In this document: one piece after another, positions 26,832 through 33,049 of the stretch
How positions within the stretch are numbered: position 1 is the first letter of the stretch
Layout: every line of letters begins with the position of its first letter
Assembly: GCA_029776225.1 (NCBI GenBank)
Contig: JAKOTR010000063.1
Span: 1-64,000 of the forward strand
Direction: 5' to 3'
DNA: 64,000 nt
Source of the DNA: Acidobacteriota bacterium
GTDB lineage: Bacteria > Acidobacteriota > Terriglobia > Bryobacterales > Bryobacteraceae
The notes under the pieces: generated by a model
Seen by the model: the letters and a program-made list of their open reading frames with translations, nothing else
Told to the model about the DNA's origin: nothing
Database searches by the model: none
Position numbers and translations under genes: made by a program

Positions 26832-26882
26832 AGCCGCAGGGAGGGGAGGAGCCTGTTGGTAACTGGCTGTTTCCCTGCGGCT
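26832..26882. terminator. Long-loop inverted repeat after the metalloprotease
   Basis: AGCCGCAGGGA (26832-26842) and TCCCTGCGGCT (26872-26882) form a perfect 11-base-pair stem with a 29-base loop six bases after the metalloprotease stop. No T-run follows. Confidence 0.4.
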
Positions 26883-26976
26883 TACAATCCCTGGGGGATT
26901 TGCGGACGGAAAAACACGAAAAAGCACACCCGGGCAGTCCTCGTGTCCCGGGCGCGTTTGTCCGGCACAGGCGGGA

Positions 26977-27510
26977 TCAGGCCCTGACCGGCTGCGCGGC
27001 CTGCGTCAACTGCCGCAGTTGCTCCCGCATCGTCTCGAGCGAGGAGACCAGCCGGCGGACATCCACCCGTCCGATGCCGATCGTCTGGAGCGCCAGGCGC
27101 AACTCCACCATCAGCATTGCGTAGTTGAAAATCAGCCGCTGCTTCAGCAGCAACCCGGCCAGGTCGGGCCGGTCCTGGGAAGCGCTCAACATGACCATCT
27201 TGGCTGCCGTGGACAGCCGGTCAAAATCGCGGCGGAGGCAGCGGAGATAGTGCCGGAAAACACGCCGGCGTTCAGCCTGAAGCTTTTTGGAGATTTTCGG
27301 ATGAAATCCCGGCTGCGCCGCCAGAAAATCGTAGTCTTCCTCGACAAATAGCCTCTCCATCGGCCGGTACCGGGCGATGGAAAACTCGCGGCACCATTCC
27401 AGGTCCACCTGCTCATCGCCGTCCCGCGCAGTGAGACGGCGAAACAGAAGCAGGAACGCCAGGCCGACCAAGAGGGCAAGCACTACAGCGCTTGCAAGTG
27501 CGACATTCAT
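26977..27510 (-). CDS. Membrane-anchored helical protein, unknown
   Basis: A 177-aa protein with one N-terminal transmembrane helix (residues 3-23) and a long helical, Arg/Leu-rich cytoplasmic part (about 40-170) that looks coiled, ending in a run of leucine heptads (LVSSLETMREQLRQL). ATG 27510 follows GGGAGGAG, so the longer upstream reading is not used. I do not recognise the family. It is the 3'-most gene of a minus-strand group of unknown genes, 109 bp downstream of the seven-helix membrane gene. Confidence 0.72.
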   Translation of the reverse strand: MNVALASAVVLALLVGLAFLLLFRRLTARDGDEQVDLEWCREFSIARYRPMERLFVEEDYDFLAAQPGFHPKISKKLQAERRRVFRHYLRCLRRDFDRLSTAAKMVMLSASQDRPDLAGLLLKQRLIFNYAMLMVELRLALQTIGIGRVDVRRLVSSLETMREQLRQLTQAAQPVRA

Positions 27511-27619
27511 AAACAGCTCCTCCCTGTAAAACACCCCGTCCAGAATAATCCAAGGCTTCACAGGAATGCAATCGATTTTCGGAGAATTACACGTAATATA
27601 GACGGTAATGTACGGCCTA

Positions 27620-28441
27620 TTACTTACGGGCTGCCCGCAAAAGGGTGGAGTTGATAGCCGCAAGATGCTCGACCAACATCTCCTCATCCTGAGGTGCCGG
27701 CCGGCGGAGGATCCGGAAAAGCCGGGTCTCGCCCTCGCGGTTCAGAAAGACAATCCAGACCGCCAGGCATACGGTCGTGATGCAGGAGAGGGCGATATTG
27801 ACAACCTGCGTTACCTGGCTCCCCATCACGTTACGCAAGAGGACGGCCACGGCCAGCGGCAGGAAATAAGCGGCATACGCGATGCAATGAACCACCACAT
27901 TCCGGCTCAAGGGCACCGGGCACCAGACCAGAAAACCGGTGATCAGCAGCAGGAAAACCACCAGGCTCGACAAAATCCCGCGGTCGATGGCCAGCAGATA
28001 TAAGAGGGTGGGGAACTGTTCACCCGGGTTGCTCAGATCCGTCCACAAAGTGACTGAGGAAAAGATCAGGGATACTACCAAGCCTCCCAGCAACGCCCAG
28101 CGGCCAAGTGTCGCGATTCCCTTGTAGTTTTGCAAAACCAGAGAGTACAGCTCAAGGACCACCAGGATGTAGAAGAACCACAGGATGACCTGCGTGACGA
28201 CCCACACCCAGGCATAGGCGTTCGTGGCGAAAGGAAGGTCCGGACGGCTATCCAACAGACGAGCTACAGGCGGGACCGCCGCCAGAAGCACCGCCCGGAA
28301 TACGCGGAACAGAAGATAGGCCGCAAAAAACCGGTAAATCCGGTGCAGAGCACCCTGCCGCAGCCGGAAATATAGGACCAGGTGGCCCAAGATTGTCAGC
28401 CACCAGAGATATGTCTCCAGCGCCTGAGGCGACAACGTCAT
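27620..28441 (-). CDS. Seven-helix integral membrane protein, unknown
   Basis: A 273-aa membrane protein with about seven hydrophobic segments (near residues 10-25, 35-57, 76-98, 112-130, 145-170, 182-202, 212-235) and a charged cytoplasmic C-terminus. No enzyme motif or transporter signature is visible. It precedes the 177-residue anchored protein on the same strand. The ribosome-binding site at ATG 28441 is weak. The two genes could be one operon, and both follow the peptide genes in the direction of transcription. Confidence 0.72.
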   Translation of the reverse strand: MTLSPQALETYLWWLTILGHLVLYFRLRQGALHRIYRFFAAYLLFRVFRAVLLAAVPPVARLLDSRPDLPFATNAYAWVWVVTQVILWFFYILVVLELYSLVLQNYKGIATLGRWALLGGLVVSLIFSSVTLWTDLSNPGEQFPTLLYLLAIDRGILSSLVVFLLLITGFLVWCPVPLSRNVVVHCIAYAAYFLPLAVAVLLRNVMGSQVTQVVNIALSCITTVCLAVWIVFLNREGETRLFRILRRPAPQDEEMLVEHLAAINSTLLRAARK

Positions 28442-28567
28442 AGTACCGGCCCGACGGCCTAATCAATTCTATCACCCCGCGTTCACGGCATAAACAAAAA
28501 AACACCCTCCTGTTGCCAACCTCGGGGCCCCTATCCCCACTCACCCAACAGTACTAGTCCCCGATGA

Positions 28568-28681
28568 TCACTTGGAATAGGGGCAGGGGAAGCAGTGGGG
28601 GATCGGGTCGTGCCAGTCGGCGGTCGCAACACCCGTCACACCCAGGGCCAGCATCAACGCGAAGAAAACTCTCAGCAACAT
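28568..28681 (-). CDS. Secreted 37-residue peptide, copy 2
   Basis: This short gene encodes a 37-aa peptide. Residues 1-21 are a signal peptide (MLLRVFFALM start, cleavage after VATA), leaving a mature 16-mer DWHDPIPHCFPCPYSK with a C-F-P-C pair, four prolines and two histidines. The start ATG 28681 has a near-perfect ribosome-binding site (AAGGAGGT eight bases upstream). The neighbour at 28704 encodes exactly the same peptide. The eight nucleotide differences are all silent, which shows that the protein sequence is under selection. The role is unknown; a secreted signal, a metal- or thiol-binding peptide or a modified peptide precursor are possible. No maturation enzyme is adjacent. Confidence 0.75.
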   Translation of the reverse strand: MLLRVFFALMLALGVTGVATADWHDPIPHCFPCPYSK

Positions 28682-28703
28682 CGCAGATAACCTCCTTCAG
28701 TTC

Positions 28704-28817
28704 TCACTTGGAATAGGGGCAGGGGAAGCAATGGGGGATCGGGTCGTGCCAGTCGGCGGTCGCAACGCCGGTCACTCCCAAAGCCAACATCAATGCGAAG
28801 AAAACTCTCAGCAACAT
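28704..28817 (-). CDS. Secreted 37-residue peptide, copy 1
   Basis: The upstream member of the tandem peptide pair, 22 bp before copy 2. It encodes the same 37 residues: signal peptide, then DWHDPIPHCFPCPYSK. The ribosome-binding site GGAGG lies 11 bases before ATG 28817. Silent differences from copy 2 fall in codons 8, 11, 12, 13, 14, 16, 17 and 29. The promoter region upstream (28860-28930) contains an 18-bp palindrome shared with the regulator gene at 29425-30210, so the pair is probably controlled by that regulator. The two peptide genes are likely one transcript. Confidence 0.78.
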   Translation of the reverse strand: MLLRVFFALMLALGVTGVATADWHDPIPHCFPCPYSK

Positions 28818-28861
28818 TAGAAGAATCTCCTCCAGAAATCAGGTTTTTTACGTGCAATGAA

Positions 28862-28879
28862 CAGGTTACATGGAACCTG
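28862..28879. repeat. Inverted repeat overlapping the peptide promoter
   Basis: CAGGTT and AACCTG are perfect six-base arms separated by six bases. The repeat overlaps the predicted -10 element of the peptide genes and could be a repressor site. No copy is found at the regulator promoter. Confidence 0.45.
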
Positions 28880-28893
28880 CGCGAACGCAACAA
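28865..28893 (-). promoter_or_regulatory. Predicted promoter of the peptide pair
   Basis: TTGTTG (28893-28888), 17-base spacer, TGTAAC (28870-28865) on the minus strand. The match to consensus is moderate; the transcript would have a leader of about 40 bases before copy 1. Confidence 0.4.
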
Positions 28894-28905
28894 AAGCCGA
28901 TAAGA

Positions 28906-28923
28906 TTTTCTGAATTCAGAACA
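28906..28923. promoter_or_regulatory. Palindromic operator candidate, peptide promoter
   Basis: TTTTCTGAATTCAGAACA contains the perfect 14-bp palindrome TTCTGAATTCAGAA (28908-28921). It matches the site at 30344-30361 in 16 of 18 positions. Its centre is about 57 bases before the predicted peptide transcription start, and it also lies upstream of the divergent gene at 29010. Confidence 0.6.
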
Positions 28924-29009
28924 ACGGCTTCCCGCGGTTTCCAAAATGGAACGCCCTGGAAAGATCGGCGTTTTCGTGTAAAATGGGGCAGGATTAGAAA
29001 GTGTGGGCG

Positions 29010-29468
29010 ATGAAACGCCACGAGCCCAAGGGAAACCTGGAAAGAACCGCCATGGCGGACCTCTGGCGGCACACACTCTCGCAGATTCCCAGTGTTTTTG
29101 GGCGTCTCGTGTATCTCACTTCACTTCGCGACCAGAACACCGGACGCTATGAACACTACGGGCTAAGCCAGGCTTTCGGCGAGGACGAGGCCGACTCGGT
29201 GTTGCGCCAGAGCCACGAACAGGCCTTCGCCGAGTGGCTCTGTTTCACGCTCGAGCAGCAGAAGGCGGACCTGGACCTCTATCTCGCCGGCCTGAACGGA
29301 AACCGCCGCACGATCATCAACACGTGGATCCGCCTGGCGCCGTACAGAAACCTCGTGCCTGCCATCGCACGGGAAGTCGAAAGGCAGCTCTATCTGGCGG
29401 ACCTGGAGACGATACTCGAGTTGCTCAGGAGCGAGTACGGCGTCGCTTCCCCTGGTCAAGACGCATAG
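29010..29468 (+). CDS. Unknown 152-residue protein
   Basis: A soluble, mostly helical protein. Distinctive segments are SVFGRLVYLTSLRD, RYEHYGL and EWLCFTLEQQKADLDLYL, which look like a conserved domain, but I cannot name the family. ATG 29010 is used; GTG 29001 and ATG 29052 are alternatives, the latter behind GGAAAG. A TAAAAT element lies just upstream (near 28978). The gene is divergent from the peptide pair across the palindrome at 28906-28923, and its last 44 bases overlap the end of the convergent regulator gene. Confidence 0.68.
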   Translation: MKRHEPKGNLERTAMADLWRHTLSQIPSVFGRLVYLTSLRDQNTGRYEHYGLSQAFGEDEADSVLRQSHEQAFAEWLCFTLEQQKADLDLYLAGLNGNRRTIINTWIRLAPYRNLVPAIAREVERQLYLADLETILELLRSEYGVASPGQDA

Positions 29469-30210
29469 CTACCGCGCACACCTGCCCGAGTATGTCGATC
29501 TCGTCGGGATAGGCATAGATTTCCGGGCTGCACTGCGAGGCGGGGTGCGGCTGAAGCAGAATGTGGTTGCCCGTAACATTGCACCAGCAACAGGCGTATC
29601 CGTTGCGGTGTTCAAAGAAATAGATGGGCCGGTCGAATTCGCTGGCCCAGGTGTTTTCCGTCACTTTCCTTCGGCTCTCGTCGATCACCACGAGCGAGCC
29701 GGGTTGCAGCAACGGGTACATGGTCCAATCCTCGGTCCCAACGAATCCGTAACGATGGTTCTTCAGATCGAGCCCGTTCAGCAGCACCAGCGGCAGCTTG
29801 CCCCAGCGCTGGATCATCCGGCTCAGATAGGTGGTGCGGCGCAGGTCGATGCCGGGGTCGAGCGAGAGCGGGAGCTGAACCGATGAGTGCGGATTCGGCA
29901 CAAAGTTGACCGTGTGCGTCCGCTCGATTTCGACCACGTTCATCGAATCGGCCGGGAGGGCGGTCAGGTCCACACCGTACCATTCCAGCACCTCCGTGAT
30001 GTCGAGCCTGTAAATCGCACACAAAGAATAGAGCCGGTATATCGTGGGGACAGTCCCTTTGTTCTCGATGTCCGCTAGCCTGCTCAGCGCGATTATGAAC
30101 TCATCGTTTTTATGGCGTTCGGCAATGCGCAAGCTCGCTTCTTCTACGTCCCGGTAGCGGAGGTTGAGCCGTTCCCGGGCTCTTTTTAGTTTCTGTCCGG
30201 CTTCCTCCAT
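29425..30210 (-). CDS. XRE-family regulator with S24/LexA-like sensor domain lacking the protease residues
   Basis: A 261-aa transcription regulator. Residues 4-72 form an XRE-type helix-turn-helix. Residues about 150-255 resemble the S24/LexA C-terminal domain, with GTEDWTMYPLLQPGSLVVID in place of the LexA G-x-S-M-x-[DP]-x-[IL]-x-x-G-D segment. Threonine 163 replaces the catalytic serine, and no lysine occupies the V-K-R-L position (the region reads CCWC), so self-cleavage is not expected and the domain probably senses a ligand or mediates dimerisation. ATG 30210 follows AGAGAGG. The promoter region carries a palindrome also found at the peptide genes, suggesting autoregulation and control of the peptides. 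Confidence 0.8.
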   Translation of the reverse strand: MEEAGQKLKRARERLNLRYRDVEEASLRIAERHKNDEFIIALSRLADIENKGTVPTIYRLYSLCAIYRLDITEVLEWYGVDLTALPADSMNVVEIERTHTVNFVPNPHSSVQLPLSLDPGIDLRRTTYLSRMIQRWGKLPLVLLNGLDLKNHRYGFVGTEDWTMYPLLQPGSLVVIDESRRKVTENTWASEFDRPIYFFEHRNGYACCWCNVTGNHILLQPHPASQCSPEIYAYPDEIDILGQVCAVAMRLDQGKRRRTRS

Positions 30211-30297
30211 GCTATGATCCTCTCTCGGCTGGCTCGAGCGGCGGGAGAGCGTTCCACCAAGTTGGACACTTGAAAGCAAAGTACCAGCTCCGCAAGA

Positions 30298-30326
30298 ATT
30301 ATATCGGTGTGGGAGAAGCGGAGCAA
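30298..30326 (-). promoter_or_regulatory. Predicted promoter of the XRE/S24-like regulator
   Basis: TTGCTC (30326-30321), 17-base spacer, TATAAT (30303-30298) on the minus strand. The -10 element is perfect. The predicted start is near 30291, giving a leader of about 80 bases. Confidence 0.6.
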
Positions 30327-30343
30327 GCGCGCCGCAGCGATTC

Positions 30344-30361
30344 TGTTCTGAATTCGGAACA
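30344..30361. promoter_or_regulatory. Palindromic operator candidate, regulator/ubiX promoter
   Basis: TGTTCTGAATTCGGAACA is an 18-bp palindrome with one mismatched pair, matching 28906-28923 in 16 of 18 positions. Its centre is about 61 bases before the predicted regulator start, similar to its place at the peptide promoter (about 57). It lies 23 bp before the ubiX start on the other strand and so could repress or start-block ubiX. Confidence 0.62.
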
Positions 30362-30384
30362 AAATATTTTCGGGGAAGGTGATT

Positions 30385-30960
30385 TTGCACATTGTCGTTG
30401 GCATAACGGGCGCCAGCGGGTCCATCTACGGCCTGCGGATCCTGGAAAAGCTGCACCGGAACTCCCAGGTGGAGGTCCACCTGCTCATCACCAGGTCCGG
30501 CGAGCGCACCCTCTACCTGGAAACAGGGAAGAAAAGGGCCGATCTGAAGGCCCTGGCGCGCCACTGCTACTCGATCGACGATGTCGGGGCGCGGCTGGCA
30601 AGCGGCTCCTTCCCCACCCATGGAATGGTCGTGGCGCCGTGCTCGATCCGGACCATGTCCGCGATCGCCGCCGGCATCAGCTCCAACCTGCTGCTCCGCG
30701 CCGCCGACGTCGCTTTAAAGGAGCGCCGCAAACTGGTTCTGATGGTGCGGGAATCCCCCTTTCACCTCGGCCATCTGCGTTCCATGACCGCGCTTACGGA
30801 AATGGGCGCCATCATTGCGCCGCCGATCCCGGGCTTCTATCACAAGCCTCAGACCGTGCTAGACCTGGTCGATCATTCCGTAGATAGGGTACTGGACCTG
30901 TTAGGAGTACCTGATCCGGATGCCCGCAGGTGGGAGCCGCATCACCCTCAAGGAGAGTAA
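30385..30960 (+). CDS. ubiX: UbiX family flavin prenyltransferase
   Basis: A 191-aa flavoprotein that joins dimethylallyl-phosphate to FMN, making the prenyl-FMN cofactor of UbiD-type decarboxylases. The N-terminal VGITGASGSIYGLRILE binds FMN, and VAPCSIRTMSAIAAGISSNLLLRAADV and LVLMVRESPFHLGHLRSM are the family's active-site segments. I use TTG 30385, behind GGAAGGTGAT; GTG 30379 is an alternative without a spaced ribosome-binding site. It precedes pheA on the same strand (1 bp apart) and is divergent from the XRE/S24-like gene. No ubiD is in the window, so its partner lies elsewhere. Confidence 0.92.
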   Translation: MHIVVGITGASGSIYGLRILEKLHRNSQVEVHLLITRSGERTLYLETGKKRADLKALARHCYSIDDVGARLASGSFPTHGMVVAPCSIRTMSAIAAGISSNLLLRAADVALKERRKLVLMVRESPFHLGHLRSMTALTEMGAIIAPPIPGFYHKPQTVLDLVDHSVDRVLDLLGVPDPDARRWEPHHPQGE

Positions 30961-30961
30961 T

Positions 30962-31816
30962 TTGAAGAAAGCCACCGAGCGAGTCGCGTTTCAGGGCGAA
31001 AAAGGCGCCTTCAGTCAGGAGGCGGTGAGAAAACTGCTGGGCGAGCGGGCCGAGGTCATCCCCTGCCAGCGCTTCGAGGACGTCTTTCTGAGGCTCAAGG
31101 AGAAGGAGGCTACCGCTGCCGTCGTCCCGATCGAAAACACGCTCGCGGGATCCGTGCACGAGAACTACGACCACCTGCTCGCCTACGATTTCGAGATCCG
31201 CGCCGAGACGAACGTCCGCATCAACCACCACCTGATCGCGCCGCCGGGAGTGCGGTTCCGCGACATACGCCAGGTCTACTCTCACCCGGTGGCGCTCAAC
31301 CAGTGTCTGCGGTTCTTTAACGAGAACCCGCAGATCGAAAGAGTGCCGTTCTACGACACCGCCGGCAGCGTCAGGATGGTGATGACCGAGAAGCGAAAGG
31401 ACGCCGCCGCAATCGGTTCCGCCGTGGCCGCGGAGATCTACGGCGCCCACATCGTGCGCCGCTCCCTGGAAGACGACCGCCGCAATTTCACCCGGTTCTT
31501 CCTGTTGCGCCGCCCCGACTATCCCAAACGCGAACGCTGCGCCTCGGCGCGCAACGTCGAGTGGAAGACCACGCTGGTGTTCTCCACCCGGAACACGCCC
31601 GGCTCGCTGTTCCGCGCGTTGAGCGCGTTCGCTCTCCGCGACGTGAACCTCACCAAGATTGAATCCCGCCCGCTGCGCGGCCGCCCCTGGGAGTACCTGT
31701 TCTACGTGGACTTCATGGGGCGGGTTGACGAGGAGCGGGTCCGCAACGCGCTGGGGCACTTACGGGAGCTTGCGGATTTCATGCGCGTGCTCGGCTGCTA
31801 TCCCAAGGGCTGCTAG
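30962..31816 (+). CDS. pheA: Prephenate dehydratase with ACT domain
   Basis: A 284-aa enzyme for conversion of prephenate to phenylpyruvate in phenylalanine synthesis. The catalytic domain (1 to about 185) includes VPIENTLAGSVHENYD, YSHPVALNQC and the N-F-T-R-F-F active-site segment; the ACT domain (about 198-275) has NLTKIESRPLRGRPWEYLFYVDF, the phenylalanine-binding feedback motif. No chorismate mutase domain is present. TTG 30962 follows AAGGAG at good spacing; an in-frame ATG 42 bases upstream lies inside ubiX and is less likely. It sits between ubiX and an MFS gene, with 3 bp to the latter. Confidence 0.95.
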   Translation: MKKATERVAFQGEKGAFSQEAVRKLLGERAEVIPCQRFEDVFLRLKEKEATAAVVPIENTLAGSVHENYDHLLAYDFEIRAETNVRINHHLIAPPGVRFRDIRQVYSHPVALNQCLRFFNENPQIERVPFYDTAGSVRMVMTEKRKDAAAIGSAVAAEIYGAHIVRRSLEDDRRNFTRFFLLRRPDYPKRERCASARNVEWKTTLVFSTRNTPGSLFRALSAFALRDVNLTKIESRPLRGRPWEYLFYVDFMGRVDEERVRNALGHLRELADFMRVLGCYPKGC

Positions 31817-31819
31817 CCG

Positions 31820-33049
31820 ATGCGCGCCTCCCGCTGGATTCCCACTGTGTCGATGTTGCTGGTTTCTTTGATCAGCTATATCGACCGCAACGCCCTGGCA
31901 CTGCTCGCGCCGACGATTCTCAAGGAAACGCATCTGTCGGCGGAGCAGTACGGTTGGGTGATCTCGGCGTTCTCCATCGCCTATATGATCGGTAACCCGG
32001 TCTGGGGACGCGCGCTCGACCGCATGGGGCTGCGGTTCGGAATGATCGCCGCGGTCTCACTCTGGACGGCGGCTTCGGTATCGCACGCGTTCGCGGCGGG
32101 TTTTCTCAGCTTCGCGGTGGCACGCGCGCTGCTGGGTTTCGGCGAGGGCGCCACGTTTCCGGGCGGCCTGCGAACGGTCACCCAAACCCTGGAGCCTCAC
32201 CTGTATGCGAGGGGCATCGCGGTCGCTTACAGCGGCGGCTCTCTCGGCGCGGTTGTGACGCCGTTGATCCTTACTCCGATCGCCGTCTGGTGGGGCTGGC
32301 GCGCCGGTTTCTGGTTCACCGGATTCGTCGGTGTGAGCTGGCTGGCGCTCTGGCTCGTGGTAAGCCGCCGCCCGGACGTGCGGAGCGCGCCGCAGACCCG
32401 CCACGCCGAGACGCAGGCGGGGGATGCACCGCGTTTCAACGATCCGCGCGTTTGGGGGTTCATGCTGGCCTATGCCCTCTGCGCCCTGCCGATCGGGTTC
32501 GTCATCTACGGGACGGCGATCTATCTCAGCCAGGTCTGGGGCAAGACGCAGGCGGAAATCGGCGCCGTGTTGTGGGTCCCTCCGGTGGGTTGGGAGATCG
32601 GCTATTTCTTCTGGGGCTGGCTTGCGGACCGCATGTGCCGGGCATCGGGCAAGCCGCTGGCGGCGCTGCGCCGGCTCATGCTGGCTGCGATGCTGTTGAG
32701 CCTGCCGCTGGCTCTGACGCCGTGGCTGCCCTCGTTCCGGCTGGTGCTCTGCGAACTCTTCCTTGCCATGTTCGTGGCGGGCGGGTTCATCATTCTGTCG
32801 ATGGCCTACGCCACGCACACCTTCTCGAAAGCGCACTCCGGGCTCATTGCAGGACTGGGAGCAGGCGCCTGGAGCGCCGCCGTGGGACTCGTGATGCCGG
32901 TGTTCGGGCGCCTGTTCGACTTGCACCGGTTCGACGCGGCGTTTGTGCTGGCGGCGCTCTGCCCGGTTCTGGGGTTCGTGGCGTGGCTGCTTCTATCGAA
33001 AGCGCTTCCGATGAAAAGCCACGCAGCGGGCGTCCCCGCAACCCGCTAG
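31820..33049 (+). CDS. Major facilitator superfamily permease (hexuronate-type, ACS family)
   Basis: A 409-aa permease with twelve predicted helices. SYIDRNALALLAPTILKE (helix 1), GWVISAFSIAYMIGNPVWGRALDRMGLRFG (the loop 2-3 motif) and GEGATFPGGLRTVTQTLEPHLYARGIAVAYSGGSLGA are typical of the anion:cation symporter family that includes hexuronate and galactonate carriers. The substrate is not determined. It follows pheA after 3 bp. Its last four bases overlap the end of the convergent TPR gene. Confidence 0.87.
   Translation: MRASRWIPTVSMLLVSLISYIDRNALALLAPTILKETHLSAEQYGWVISAFSIAYMIGNPVWGRALDRMGLRFGMIAAVSLWTAASVSHAFAAGFLSFAVARALLGFGEGATFPGGLRTVTQTLEPHLYARGIAVAYSGGSLGAVVTPLILTPIAVWWGWRAGFWFTGFVGVSWLALWLVVSRRPDVRSAPQTRHAETQAGDAPRFNDPRVWGFMLAYALCALPIGFVIYGTAIYLSQVWGKTQAEIGAVLWVPPVGWEIGYFFWGWLADRMCRASGKPLAALRRLMLAAMLLSLPLALTPWLPSFRLVLCELFLAMFVAGGFIILSMAYATHTFSKAHSGLIAGLGAGAWSAAVGLVMPVFGRLFDLHRFDAAFVLAALCPVLGFVAWLLLSKALPMKSHAAGVPATR

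Noticed and set aside
28442-28567. A third, degenerate copy of the peptide gene or a T-run terminator downstream of copy 2
   Set aside because: There is a run of seven A (28496-28502) but no convincing stem, and the segment has no frame resembling the peptide.
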